DNA of 64,000 nt from Ramlibacter sp. Leaf400. Lineage in GTDB: Bacteria; Pseudomonadota; Gammaproteobacteria; Burkholderiales; Burkholderiaceae_C. Made by a program: the position numbers and the translations under genes. Below the pieces are notes generated by a model that saw only the letters and a list, made by a program, of their open reading frames with translations, had not been told where the DNA came from and made no database searches. The stretch lies in NCBI RefSeq assembly GCF_001424545.1, contig NZ_LMQL01000013.1, forward strand, positions 124,001 through 188,000, in the 5' to 3' direction. Below are positions 29,015 through 37,863 of the stretch, in pieces. Each line of letters starts with the position of its first letter. Position 1 is the stretch's first letter.

Positions 29015-30103
29015 TCATCCCGGTACCTCCATCCTGACCTGGTAGATGCCGTCCTTCAGGACGGTGCGGAATTGCGCTTCCACGTCGTGCAGCAGGCGCA
29101 GGCGGTCGCGCACGTTGTCCTGCGCGACGCCGTGGCCCGGCCGGCCCTGGCCCGCCGGCACGGTGTTGGTGACCTTGATGACCACGCTGCCGGCGCGGCA
29201 CTGGGTGCTGATCTTGACTTCGGCGCCGCTGGCGCTGGGCTCCACCCCGTGCTTGACCGCGTTCTCCACCAGCGGCTGCAGGAACAGGGGCGGCACCTTG
29301 GCCTTGCCGGCCTGCGGATCGATCGACCATTCGACCCGCAGGCGCTCGCCGAAGCGCACCTCCTCGATGGCCAGGTAGCGGCGCGCCAGCTTGACCTCCT
29401 CCGCGAGGGTGGTCGACTCGCCCTGCTCGGTGAGCGCGTGGCGGAACAGGTCGCTCAGGTCTTCCAGGATGGTCTCGGCGCGCGCCGGGTCCTCGCGGAC
29501 CAGGGCGATGGCGCTGTTCAGGGTGTTGAACAGGAAATGCGGCTGGATTCGCGCCTGCAGCTCCGACAGGCGGGCCGCCGTCTGCGCCGGCATCCGGCCC
29601 TTCAGGCGCAGCACCAGCGCCACCATCAGGGCGGCGGCCATCAGCGCGCCCAGGAAGGCCGAGGCGACCCAGGGTACCGGGCCGGGCAGCGACACCATCG
29701 CCACCTGCCAGCAGCCGTAGAGGCCGGCCAGCGCGCCCAGAGCGATGCCGAAGACGTGCTGCACCCAGGCCGGCAGGCGCGCCAGCAGCCTTTTCAGGCT
29801 GCAGCCCACGATCAGCCAGGCCAGGGTGGCCGGGAGCGCGGCGCCGCTCAGGACGCCCAGGCGCATCAGCCAGTCCCAGGCGCCGGTGGCGCCGAACATG
29901 GCCCCCACCCCGACCACGGCCTCGACGAACAGGACCGCCCGCAGCACCACGCCGACCTGGCAGGCATCGAACAGCAGCACCTGGCGACGCGCCTTGGCCC
30001 GCCTTTGTTCGGGCAGGTCCGCGAAGGCCGATAAAATTTGGGAATCGTTCATCGTGAATGGGCAATAGTCCCAAATTATTGGTGAATCGTCGCGCAGGTC
30101 CAT
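29015..30103 (-). CDS. algZ: Sensor histidine kinase AlgZ/FimS (LytS family)
   Basis: Membrane kinase partner of AlgR. 362 residues from the ATG at 30103; an ATG at 30052 is a plausible alternative and would leave the AT-rich inverted repeat upstream partly non-coding. Several transmembrane helices (about 45-165) are followed by the His_kinase domain with QPHFLFN (phospho-acceptor His), the ATP-site box [11 protein letters not shown] and a weak G box ([10 protein letters not shown]). The gene is divergent from argH with start regions only about 40 bases apart. Confidence 0.85.
   Translation of the reverse strand: MDLRDDSPIIWDYCPFTMNDSQILSAFADLPEQRRAKARRQVLLFDACQVGVVLRAVLFVEAVVGVGAMFGATGAWDWLMRLGVLSGAALPATLAWLIVGCSLKRLLARLPAWVQHVFGIALGALAGLYGCWQVAMVSLPGPVPWVASAFLGALMAAALMVALVLRLKGRMPAQTAARLSELQARIQPHFLFNTLNSAIALVREDPARAETILEDLSDLFRHALTEQGESTTLAEEVKLARRYLAIEEVRFGERLRVEWSIDPQAGKAKVPPLFLQPLVENAVKHGVEPSASGAEVKISTQCRAGSVVIKVTNTVPAGQGRPGHGVAQDNVRDRLRLLHDVEAQFRTVLKDGIYQVRMEVPG
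30035..30077. promoter_or_regulatory. AT-rich inverted repeat near the algZ and argH starts
   Basis: Arms AATTTGGGA (30035-30043) and TCCCAAATT (30069-30077) form a perfect 9-base inverted repeat with 25 bases between, in an AT-rich pocket of an otherwise GC-rich region. It lies at or within the algZ 5' end and 64 bases before argH, a sensible place for an operator serving either gene. Confidence 0.35.
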
Positions 30104-30140
30104 CCGTGCGCCCCCTCCCCACCCCCGCCCGGCCCCCTTC

Positions 30141-31532
30141 ATGTCTCAACTCGATCACAAGTCCCAGGCCTGGTCCGCCCTTTTCTCCGAGCCCATGAGC
30201 GACCTGGTCAAGCGCTATACGGCCAGCGTCGGCTTCGACCAGCGCCTGTGGCGCGCCGACATCGAGGGCTCGCTCGCCCATGCCGCCATGCTCGCCGCGC
30301 AGGGCATCGTCTCCGCCCAGGACCTGGCGGACATCCGCCGCGGCATGGCGCAGATCCAGCAGGAGATCGAGGCCGGCGCCTTCGAATGGAAGCTGGACCT
30401 GGAGGACGTGCACCTGAACATCGAGGCGCGGCTCACCCAGCTGGTGGGCGACGCCGGCAAGCGCCTGCACACCGGGCGCAGCCGCAACGACCAGGTCGCC
30501 ACCGACGTGCGCCTGTGGCTGCGCGAGGAGATCGACCTGATCGCCGGCCTGCTGGAGGAACTGCAGAAGGCGCTGCTGGCCCTGGCGGAGAAGAACGCCG
30601 AGGTGATCCTGCCCGGCTTCACCCACCTGCAGGTGGCGCAGCCCGTGAGCTTCGGCCACCACATGCTGGCGTATGTGGAGATGTTCTCGCGCGACGCCGA
30701 GCGCATGGCCGACGTGCGCAAGCGCGTCAACCGCCTGCCCCTGGGCGCCGCGGCGCTGGCCGGCACCAGCTACCCGCTGGACCGGCAGGCCGTCGCCAGG
30801 GCGCTGGCCATGGACGGCGTGTGCGAGAACTCGCTGGACGCGGTGAGCGACCGCGACTTCGCCATCGAGTTCACCGCCGCCGCCACCCTGGCCATGGTGC
30901 ACATCAGCCGGCTGTCCGAGGAGCTGGTGCTGTGGATGAGCCAGAACTTCAGCTTCATCCGCATCGCCGACCGCTTCACCACCGGCTCGTCGATCATGCC
31001 GCAGAAGAAGAATCCGGACGTGCCCGAACTCGCGCGCGGCAAGACCGGGCGCGTGGCCGGCCACCTGGTGGCGCTGATCACGCTGATGAAGGGCCAGCCC
31101 CTGGCCTACAACAAGGACAACCAGGAAGACAAGGAGCCCCTGTTCGACACCGTCGACACGCTCAAGGACACGCTGCGCATCTTCGTGGAGATGATGGGTG
31201 GCATCACGGTGAACCCGCAGGCGATGGAGCAGGCCGCCCGCAAGGGGTTCGCCACCGCCACCGACCTGGCCGACTACCTGGTGAAGAAAGGCCTGCCCTT
31301 CCGCGACGCCCATGAGATCGTGGCCCACGCGGTCAAGGCGGCGCAGCAGCAGGGCGTCGACGTCTCGGAGCTCCCCCTGGCCACGCTGCAGGGCTTCCAT
31401 TCCTCCATCGAGGCGGACGTGTTCGACGTGCTGTCGCTGCGCGGCTCGCTGGACGCGCGCAAGGTCCAGGGCGGCACGGCGCCGGTGCAGGTGCGGGCGC
31501 AGATCGCGCGGCACCGGCAGCGGCTGGGCTGA
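30141..31532 (+). CDS. argH: Argininosuccinate lyase
   Basis: Last step of arginine synthesis: argininosuccinate to arginine and fumarate. 463 residues. The superfamily signature [12 protein letters not shown], containing the catalytic serine near residue 284, is intact; [13 protein letters not shown] and SFGHHMLAY are also present. Ends at a strong terminator. Divergent from algZ. Confidence 0.97.
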   Translation: MSQLDHKSQAWSALFSEPMSDLVKRYTASVGFDQRLWRADIEGSLAHAAMLAAQGIVSAQDLADIRRGMAQIQQEIEAGAFEWKLDLEDVHLNIEARLTQLVGDAGKRLHTGRSRNDQVATDVRLWLREEIDLIAGLLEELQKALLALAEKNAEVILPGFTHLQVAQPVSFGHHMLAYVEMFSRDAERMADVRKRVNRLPLGAAALAGTSYPLDRQAVARALAMDGVCENSLDAVSDRDFAIEFTAAATLAMVHISRLSEELVLWMSQNFSFIRIADRFTTGSSIMPQKKNPDVPELARGKTGRVAGHLVALITLMKGQPLAYNKDNQEDKEPLFDTVDTLKDTLRIFVEMMGGITVNPQAMEQAARKGFATATDLADYLVKKGLPFRDAHEIVAHAVKAAQQQGVDVSELPLATLQGFHSSIEADVFDVLSLRGSLDARKVQGGTAPVQVRAQIARHRQRLG

Positions 31533-31547
31533 CGGACCCGGCAAAAA

Positions 31548-31577
31548 AAAGCCCGCCAGTCGCGGGCTTCTGTTTTT
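31548..31577. terminator. Bidirectional intrinsic terminator
   Basis: Stem GCCCGC/GCGGGC (31551-31567) with eight A on the left and TTCTGTTTTT on the right, giving T tracts on both strands. It separates the convergent argH and lipoprotein genes. Confidence 0.9.
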
Positions 31578-31635
31578 CAGCGCTAGAAACGCAGGTTTTG
31601 TCCGACCTGCGCGGCGCAGGCCGATCGACCAGAAA

Positions 31636-32589
31636 TCACCTGAGCACGATGTTGTAGATGGGCTCGGCAGCCGCGCTCAATCTGCACGCAGTCAGCAATC
31701 CTTCGCTCGTTCGCGTGCAATGGGTGACGCCGCCAGCGCTGCTGGTAACGTAGACGCTAGATCCACGTACTGCAATCTGGGTGGGAGAACTGAATCGGTC
31801 CGCAGCAGCATCCATGCAATCCGCGAGCGAGCCGTCGGTATCCATGGTGCAGCGCTGGATGTTGTTGTTCGACCAGTTGGCGATGTACATGTGTTTGCCT
31901 GTAATCGCAAAACCAAAGGGAGTGGAAAGCCCGCTGGCGCCGGCGCTGGTACAGCCTGAGAAGCCCCCATCAGTGCCAACCAGGCACTTCGAAACCTGCT
32001 CCTCGTCGAGGTGCAGGATGTAGGCCGTCGAGTCCACCACCCGGATATCTTCAGCCGCCAGTCCAAAAGAATCCGGAAGGCCCGCACTGGAGCACGCATC
32101 CAGTGCGCCATCGTCACGGATGTGGCACTTGCGAACGCGGGGAGACGACGAGTCGCCGATGTAGAGGGTCGACCCGTGCGCAGTGAGCCCTTCAGGGTCC
32201 TCGAGGCCATTGAGACCCGTGTCGCCACATCCGGACAACATTCCGCTCGGGCCGATGCTGCAGTGGATGATCGCGGGCGTGCTGGCGAAGTTGGCTATGT
32301 AGGCATGTGAACCTGCCACTGCCATCGCACCCATGGCGTCAAATCCGGCAATCCCGGCATCTGTGCAAGTGGAAAGCACGCCATCGCTTCCGATCTGGCA
32401 CAGATCGATCCGGCTACTGAGGACAAGGTACGCGGTGGTTGCAGGTGGCGGCGGAGGAGCGGGAGGGGGTTCGATGGGCGGTGGAGCGGCGGCAGGCTCT
32501 TCGCCGCCTCCGCCGCCACACGCCGCGATAGCGACGCAGAGGAAGGTGCAGACCAGCGCTGCCAGGCGCACTCGATGGTTTCTGTTCAT
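31636..32589 (-). CDS. Lipoprotein with six cysteine-paired repeats, predicted beta-propeller
   Basis: 317 residues from the ATG at 32589. A signal sequence ends in the lipobox IAAC, with Cys24 as the lipid-bearing residue, followed by GGGGGEE and a proline-rich stalk (about 35-50). The rest is six repeats of about 45 residues, each with a C-x10-C pair: 64/75, 110/121, 155/166, 202/213, 247/258, 291/302. Within each, the consensus is roughly C-x-(I/V)-x2-(D/S)G-x-L-x2-C, and between pairs a stretch such as GLTAHGSTLYIGD resembles NHL/YVTN-type propeller blades. Base composition looks lower in G+C than its neighbours, suggesting acquisition. No function known to me; surface binding is a guess. 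Confidence 0.8.
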   Translation of the reverse strand: MNRNHRVRLAALVCTFLCVAIAACGGGGGEEPAAAPPPIEPPPAPPPPPATTAYLVLSSRIDLCQIGSDGVLSTCTDAGIAGFDAMGAMAVAGSHAYIANFASTPAIIHCSIGPSGMLSGCGDTGLNGLEDPEGLTAHGSTLYIGDSSSPRVRKCHIRDDGALDACSSAGLPDSFGLAAEDIRVVDSTAYILHLDEEQVSKCLVGTDGGFSGCTSAGASGLSTPFGFAITGKHMYIANWSNNNIQRCTMDTDGSLADCMDAAADRFSSPTQIAVRGSSVYVTSSAGGVTHCTRTSEGLLTACRLSAAAEPIYNIVLR

Positions 32590-32855
32590 GTCAATGGTTC
32601 CGGATGAGGACTGCCCCAACGTGGGGCGCACGATGATTCGGCGCGGGCAGCAGCGGTGTCAGTGCCTAAGGTCGGCCAAACACTCCTGCGCCCCGTCGCC
32701 TGCGCCGCATTGCCTTCAGCCGTGATCCAGCTCAAGCGCGTGCGCCGGCCCGCGATGCGAACGCGGCGCTGACAAAAATTTCGCAGCTATCCAAGAACTT
32801 TCACGGCACCCGGTATCCCTCGACTTAGGATTCGGCCTGCCGAGGAGAACGACAC
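32590..32855. other. Divergent intergenic region
   Basis: 266 bases between the lipoprotein gene (minus) and the alpha-hydroxy-acid oxidase gene (plus). It presumably holds both promoters. A ribosome site GAGGAG precedes the plus-strand start. I could not identify a convincing -35/-10 pair or any RNA gene. Confidence 0.5.
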
Positions 32856-34031
32856 ATGCCCCCCGTGATCACCAACATCGAAGACCTGCGCGTGCTCGCG
32901 CAACGCCGCGTGCCGCGCATGTTCTACGACTACGCGGACTCCGGTTCCTGGACCGAGAGCACCTACCGCGCCAACGAGGACGACTTCAACCGCATCCTGT
33001 TCCGCCAGCGGGTGGCGGTGAACATGGAAGGCCGCAGCACGCGCACCACCATGGTCGGCCAGCCGGTGGCCATGCCGGTGGCGATCGCGCCCACCGGGCT
33101 GACGGGCATGCAGCACGCCGACGGCGAGATCCTGGCGGCGCGCGCGGCCAGGAAGTTCGGCATCCCGTTCACGCTGTCGACCATGAGCATCTGCTCGATC
33201 GAGGACGTGGCCAAGGAGACGGACAACCATCCGTTCTGGTTCCAGCTGTACGTGATGCGCGACCGCGACTTCATCGAGCGGCTGATCGACCGGGCCAAGG
33301 CCGCGAACTGCTCCGCGCTGGTCCTCACGCTGGACCTGCAGATCATCGGCCAGCGCCACAAGGACCTGAAGAACGGCCTGTCGGCGCCCCCGAAGCTCAC
33401 CCTGCCCAACCTGATCAACATGGCCACCAAGCCGCGCTGGTGCATGGGCATGCTGGGCACGCAGCGCCGGCAGTTCGGCAACATCGTCGGCCACGTCAAG
33501 GGCGTCGAGAACATGGGCTCGCTGTCCGAGTGGACGGCCAAGCAGTTCGACCCGCGCCTGTCCTGGGCCGACGTCGAATGGATCAAGAAGCGCTGGGGCG
33601 GCAAGCTGATCCTCAAGGGCGTCCAGGACATCGAGGACGCGCGGCTGGCGGTGGACTCCGGCGCCGACGCGCTGATCGTGTCCAACCACGGCGGCCGCCA
33701 GCTCGATGGCGCGCCCTCCTCCATCTCCGCCCTGCCGGAGATCGCGCAGGAGGTGGGCCGCCGCATCGAGGTGCACATGGACGGCGGCATCCGCTCCGGC
33801 CAGCACGTGCTCAAGGCGGTGGCGCTGGGCGCCAAGGGCACCTACATCGGCCGCGCCATGCTGTACGGCCTGGGCGCCATGGGCGAGGCGGGCGTGACGC
33901 GGGCGCTGGAGATCATCCGCAACGAGCTGGACCTGTCGATGGCCTTCTGCGGACGCACCGACATCAACAGCGTCGACAAGGGCATCCTGCTGCCGGGCAG
34001 CTACCCCACCGGCCGCGCCGCGGGGATGTGA
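32856..34031 (+). CDS. FMN-dependent alpha-hydroxy-acid oxidase/dehydrogenase (LldD-like)
   Basis: Oxidises an L-2-hydroxy acid such as lactate to the 2-oxo acid with FMN. 391 residues. Family motifs are RRVPRMFYDYADSGSW near the N-terminus, LTLDLQIIGQRHKDLKNGL, the catalytic VSNHGGRQLDGAPSS with the base His near 278, and the FMN phosphate-binding DGGIRSGQHVLKA. The LldD subtype is likely; lactate as substrate is inferred from the family. It is followed 2 bases later by a hydratase-like gene, so substrate may be part of an aromatic or keto-acid pathway instead. Confidence 0.9.
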   Translation: MPPVITNIEDLRVLAQRRVPRMFYDYADSGSWTESTYRANEDDFNRILFRQRVAVNMEGRSTRTTMVGQPVAMPVAIAPTGLTGMQHADGEILAARAARKFGIPFTLSTMSICSIEDVAKETDNHPFWFQLYVMRDRDFIERLIDRAKAANCSALVLTLDLQIIGQRHKDLKNGLSAPPKLTLPNLINMATKPRWCMGMLGTQRRQFGNIVGHVKGVENMGSLSEWTAKQFDPRLSWADVEWIKKRWGGKLILKGVQDIEDARLAVDSGADALIVSNHGGRQLDGAPSSISALPEIAQEVGRRIEVHMDGGIRSGQHVLKAVALGAKGTYIGRAMLYGLGAMGEAGVTRALEIIRNELDLSMAFCGRTDINSVDKGILLPGSYPTGRAAGM

Positions 34032-34033
34032 AC

Positions 34034-34855
34034 ATGCCGGCCGCCCGGGGTCTCGACGTGATCGCCGCCGAACTGCAGGCGGCCCAGGACCAGGCGCGCC
34101 AGCTCGCGCCGGTGACGGCCCGCGAGCCCGGCTTCGGCCTCGAGGAAGGCTACGCGGTCGCGGCCCGCGTGCACCGGGCGCGCGTTGCGGCCGGCGCCGT
34201 GCCGCGCGGCCGCAAGATCGGCTTCACCAACGCCAACATCTGGCCCGAGTACGAGGTGCACCACCCGATCTGGGGCTGGGTGTACGAGCACACGCTCATC
34301 CGCGGCGATGCGGCGCCCGTGGACGTGAGCCTGCGCGGCCTGGCCGAGCCCCGGATCGAGCCGGAGATCGCCTTCGGCCTGGGTGCCACACCACCCGCCG
34401 GCGCCGACGTGGCCGCGCTGCTGGCCTGCATCGAGTGGGTGGCGCCGGCCTTCGAGATCGTGCAGTCGCACTTCCCCGGCTGGAAGTTCCAGGCCGCCGA
34501 CACCATCGCCGACGGCGGCCTGCACGGGCGCCTGGTGCTCGGCAAGCCGCAGCCGCTGGCCGCGCTGGGCGACGACCCCGCCGCGCAACTGGCCGGCCTG
34601 ACGGTCTCGCTGTCCCGTGATGGCCAGGAGGTGGAGGTCGGGCGCGGCAGCAACGTGCTGGGCAGCCCGCTGGCGGCGCTGGCGCACCTGGTGGCGGTGC
34701 TGGCGGGCCAGGACGAGGACGTGCAGTTGCAACCGGGCGAGGTGGTCACCACCGGCACGGTGACCGCGGCCTACCCCGTGCAGGCGGGGCAGTCGTGGCG
34801 GGCCCGGCCGGCCGGCATCGCGCTCGGCCCGGTGGAAGTCCGCTTCACGCCCTGA
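34034..34855 (+). CDS. 2-keto-4-pentenoate hydratase/4-oxalocrotonate decarboxylase-like protein (FAH superfamily)
   Basis: 273 residues, start 2 bases after the upstream stop. Family features are GYAVAARVHRARVAAG, GRKIGFTN, the metal-ligand region EPRIEPEIAFGL, then VAPAFEIVQSHFPGWKF and a C-terminal GEVVTTGTVTAAYPV. MhpD/DmpE/DmpH-type enzymes act in meta-cleavage of aromatics, but no other such genes are nearby, so the substrate stays open. Probably co-transcribed with the flavin oxidase. Confidence 0.82.
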   Translation: MPAARGLDVIAAELQAAQDQARQLAPVTAREPGFGLEEGYAVAARVHRARVAAGAVPRGRKIGFTNANIWPEYEVHHPIWGWVYEHTLIRGDAAPVDVSLRGLAEPRIEPEIAFGLGATPPAGADVAALLACIEWVAPAFEIVQSHFPGWKFQAADTIADGGLHGRLVLGKPQPLAALGDDPAAQLAGLTVSLSRDGQEVEVGRGSNVLGSPLAALAHLVAVLAGQDEDVQLQPGEVVTTGTVTAAYPVQAGQSWRARPAGIALGPVEVRFTP

Positions 34856-34865
34856 GCGTCGTCGT

Positions 34866-35213
34866 TCAGCGGGCCCGCCCGTCGAAGTGCTTGACCGGCA
34901 CCTTGTCCAGGTCGATGCCTTCGATGCAGCGGATGTTGACCGCCACCGTGTCCCGGCCCTGGGGATCCTTGGCCTCGGCGAAGGGGTGGATGCCGCAGGC
35001 GGGGCAGAATCGGTGCCGGATCGCGTGCTTGTTGAACAGGTAGGTGGCCGCGTCGGCCTCCGGGGTGAGCAGGGTGAAGGCATCGCGCCCGGTGAACCAC
35101 AGCAGCGAGCCCTTGCGCTGGCACATCGAACAGTTGCACGCCATGCCGCTGTCGATGTCGCCTTCGACCTCGAACGCGACCTTGCCGCAATGGCAGCTGC
35201 CCCGGTATTTCAT
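34866..35213 (-). CDS. GFA/CENP-V family zinc protein
   Basis: 115 residues from the ATG at 35213, preceded by GGAGG. Zinc-ligand motifs are SCHCGKVAFEV, CNCSMCQRKG and FCPACG. The family is named for glutathione-dependent formaldehyde-activating enzyme, but most members, including this type, have no proven activity. It is divergent from dinB and convergent with the hydratase gene. Confidence 0.88.
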   Translation of the reverse strand: MKYRGSCHCGKVAFEVEGDIDSGMACNCSMCQRKGSLLWFTGRDAFTLLTPEADAATYLFNKHAIRHRFCPACGIHPFAEAKDPQGRDTVAVNIRCIEGIDLDKVPVKHFDGRAR

Positions 35214-35265
35214 GGCGCCTCCTTCGGAAAGCCTGGAGGGTGATTCTGCGGCGACCTGCGCGGCC

Positions 35266-36519
35266 ATGGAGCGAAAATCCCGGACCGTGACCCCGCGCCG
35301 CCGCATCGCCCACCTGGACATGGACGCATTCTTCGCGTCCGTCGAGCTCCTGCGGTACCCGCAGCTCAAGGGCCTGCCGGTGGTGATCGGCGGTGGCCGG
35401 CGCAAGGTCGATGAAATGCTCGTGGAGCGCTACGCCGGCCGGCCGCTGTCGGAGGTGCCGCCCCAGGCCTTTCCGCTGCTGAAGGACTACGTGGGCCGCG
35501 GCGTGATCACCACCGCCACCTACCCGGCCCGCCAGTTCGGCGTGGGATCGGCCATGGGCATGATGAAGGCGGCCAAGCTGTGCCCGCAGGCCATCGTGCT
35601 GCCGGTCGATTTCGACGAGGTGCGGCGCTATTCGCGCACCTTCAAGTCGGTGATCCGCGAGATCGCGCCGCTGGTGGAGGATCGCGGCGTGGACGAGGTC
35701 TACATCGATTTCACCGAGGTGCCGGGCGGCCAGCGCGAAGGCGGCCGGGTGCTGGCCCGGCTGATCCAGAAATCGATCTTCGAGGCGACCGGCCTGACCT
35801 GTTCGATCGGCGTGGCGCCCAACAAGCTGATCGCCAAGATGGCCAGCGAGTTCGACAAGCCCAATGGCATCTCGGTGGTGTTCGAGGACGACATCCAGAC
35901 CCGCATCTGGCCGCTGCCGGTGCGCAAGATCAACGGCATCGGCCCCAAGGCCGAGGCCAAGCTGCACCGGCTGCACATCCGCACCATCGGCGAGATGGCG
36001 GCGCAGGACGTGGACTGGCTGGTCGGCAACTTCGGCCGTTCCACCGGCGCCTGGATGCACGACGCCGCCTGGGGCCGTGACGACCGGCCCGTCGTCACCG
36101 AGAGCGAGCCCGTGTCCATGAGCCGCGAAACCACGTTCGACCGTGACCTGCACGCCGTGCGCGACCGCGCCGAACTCGGCGCCATCTTCACCGAGCTGTG
36201 CCAGAAGGTCGCGGCCGACCTGCAGCGCAAGGGTTACGTGGGCAAGACCATCGGCATCAAGCTGCGCTACGACGACTTCCGCATCGCCACGCGCGACCAG
36301 ACCATCGAAGGGTTCACCGCCGATCCCCGGACCATCCGCCAGGTGGCCGGCCAGTGCCTCAAGCGCGTGCCGCTGAAGCAGCCGCTGCGGCTGCTGGGCG
36401 TGCGGGTGGGCAAGCTGGCGCGCGAGGGCGACGCGGCGGCTGCACCGCCGGCCGCGCCGGCCCCTGCGACGGCCCACCGCGCGGCTGAGCCGATCGCGGA
36501 CCTGTTCGGCCCGGCCTGA
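35266..36519 (+). CDS. dinB: DNA polymerase IV (DinB, Y family) with an insertion
   Basis: Translesion DNA polymerase. 417 residues from the ATG at 35266; a GTG at 35287 is also possible. Catalytic residues are Asp18 (HLDMDAFF) and Asp143-Glu144 (VDEVYID), with the steric-gate Phe in DAFF. Little-finger and clamp-binding-like C-terminus (IADLFGPA). An extra segment of about 30 residues (46-76, with VDEMLVERYAGR and PPQAFPLLKDYV) separates VIGGG from RGVITTATYPAR, absent from E. coli DinB. I found no clear LexA box upstream. Confidence 0.93.
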   Translation: MERKSRTVTPRRRIAHLDMDAFFASVELLRYPQLKGLPVVIGGGRRKVDEMLVERYAGRPLSEVPPQAFPLLKDYVGRGVITTATYPARQFGVGSAMGMMKAAKLCPQAIVLPVDFDEVRRYSRTFKSVIREIAPLVEDRGVDEVYIDFTEVPGGQREGGRVLARLIQKSIFEATGLTCSIGVAPNKLIAKMASEFDKPNGISVVFEDDIQTRIWPLPVRKINGIGPKAEAKLHRLHIRTIGEMAAQDVDWLVGNFGRSTGAWMHDAAWGRDDRPVVTESEPVSMSRETTFDRDLHAVRDRAELGAIFTELCQKVAADLQRKGYVGKTIGIKLRYDDFRIATRDQTIEGFTADPRTIRQVAGQCLKRVPLKQPLRLLGVRVGKLAREGDAAAAPPAAPAPATAHRAAEPIADLFGPA

Positions 36520-36637
36520 ACTTTCCCTGTCAGCAGGCTCCCGGGCCTTCCTACCGCAGTCGCGGAGCGGGGCCTACAGCCCATGCGCCCGGGGCGTCCT
36601 ACGTTGGAACCATCCCCATGGTCCAGCAACCGATGCC

Positions 36638-37786
36638 ATGAAACCCACCACACCCCGCGGCCGCCTGTCCGCCGCCCTGCTCCTGACCTTCTCCGCCGCT
36701 CTGCTGCCGATCGGCGCCGCCGTCGTCGCACCTGCCCACGCGCAGACGCGGCCCGCGGCGGCCCCCGTGATCGAAGGTCTCGAAGTCAATGCCGATGCCG
36801 GCCTCGCGCCCGGATCGACCCTGGAGTTCGTCGTGCGCGGCACGCCCAAGTCGGTCGCCCGCGTGCAGGTCACGGGCAGCACCGTCTCGCTGCCGCTGAC
36901 GGAAACGGAGCCCGGCCTCTACACGGGCAGCCACACCGTGCGCAAGTCGGAAAAGGGCCTGGTTCCCACCGCGCTGATCCGCGCGCAGCTCACGCGCAGC
37001 GGCCGCACCGTGAGCAGCAACTTCAGCTTCCCGTCGTCGTTCGCCATGCTGCACGCCAACACGCCGAGGACGGCGCAGGCATCGGGACCGCGGGTCAACC
37101 ACTTCGCGCTCGCGCCGGTGGAGCGCGTGGAGCCGGGCGCCGAATTGAAGTTCATGCTGGAGGGCACGCCCGGGGCGAAGGTGACGATCCAGGTGCCGGG
37201 TCTCGCGAAGCCGCTGCCGATGCAGGAGGAGCGCCCCGGCCGCTACATCGCCAACTACACGGTGCGCAAGGCCGACGCCGTGGCGGCCGGCCCGGTGGTG
37301 GCCACGCTGCGCCACGGGACGCAGACGGTGACCTCCTCGCTGCCGACGCCCCTGCCCGTCGTGGCGCGGTCGCAGGCGCCGGCGCCCGGGACCTTGCCGG
37401 CCCCGGCGCCGCTGCCGGCCCCTGCGACCTCTCCGCAGTCGCAGATGGGCACTGCGCCCGCGGGACCGCTCACGCTGCAGGTGATGGGTCCGGGCCCCAA
37501 CGCCCAGATCGATTCCAGCCAGTTCGTGCTGCAGGGCCGCACCGCCCCGGGCGCGAACGTGCGGATCAAGGTGGATGCCGTCGCGCCCGCCGCGCAGGGG
37601 CGGCTGGCCGTGGCCCAGGCCGTCACCGAGCAGACGGTCCAGGCCGACGCCAACGGCAACTTCAGCCTGAATTTCGGCCCGCAGCGCTACGCGCCGGGCA
37701 CCCGTTTCGAGGTGCACATGAGCGCCCGCCACGGCGCCCAGGCCACGCCCGAGCAGCGGCTCACGCTGTTCCAGCGCCAGGGCTGA
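36638..37786 (+). CDS. Secreted protein with duplicated Ig-like domains
   Basis: 382 residues. Signal peptide ends AHA-Q (cleavage after about residue 35). Two related domains (about 58-135 and 165-240) share the pattern PGxxLxFxxxGTP, a hydrophobic pair of strands, LPxxE, PGxYxxxxTVRK and a final strand, so one is a duplication of the other. A Pro/Ala linker (about 245-275) leads to a third beta-rich domain with DSSQFVLQGRTAPGANV and DANGNFSLNFG, typical of bacterial Ig-like folds. No enzyme motif. Likely periplasmic or secreted adhesion/binding module; function unknown. Confidence 0.72.
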   Translation: MKPTTPRGRLSAALLLTFSAALLPIGAAVVAPAHAQTRPAAAPVIEGLEVNADAGLAPGSTLEFVVRGTPKSVARVQVTGSTVSLPLTETEPGLYTGSHTVRKSEKGLVPTALIRAQLTRSGRTVSSNFSFPSSFAMLHANTPRTAQASGPRVNHFALAPVERVEPGAELKFMLEGTPGAKVTIQVPGLAKPLPMQEERPGRYIANYTVRKADAVAAGPVVATLRHGTQTVTSSLPTPLPVVARSQAPAPGTLPAPAPLPAPATSPQSQMGTAPAGPLTLQVMGPGPNAQIDSSQFVLQGRTAPGANVRIKVDAVAPAAQGRLAVAQAVTEQTVQADANGNFSLNFGPQRYAPGTRFEVHMSARHGAQATPEQRLTLFQRQG

Positions 37787-37804
37787 AAAATCGCGGCCAG
37801 GCGC

Positions 37805-37833
37805 TTGACCGCGCTTGGGCTGCGACCTAAATT
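37805..37833 (+). promoter_or_regulatory. Sigma-70-type promoter before the 98-residue gene
   Basis: TTGACC (37805-37810) and TAAATT (37828-37833) are separated by exactly 17 bases. A start near 37840 would give a short leader with GGGAGG before the GTG at 37864. Confidence 0.55.
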
Positions 37834-37863
37834 GACTTACGCCGAACTTACAGGGAGGCCGCC

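Noticed and set aside
35214..35265. LexA/SOS box before dinB
   Set aside because: I looked for a CTGT-N8-ACAG-like site in the gap and found no good match.
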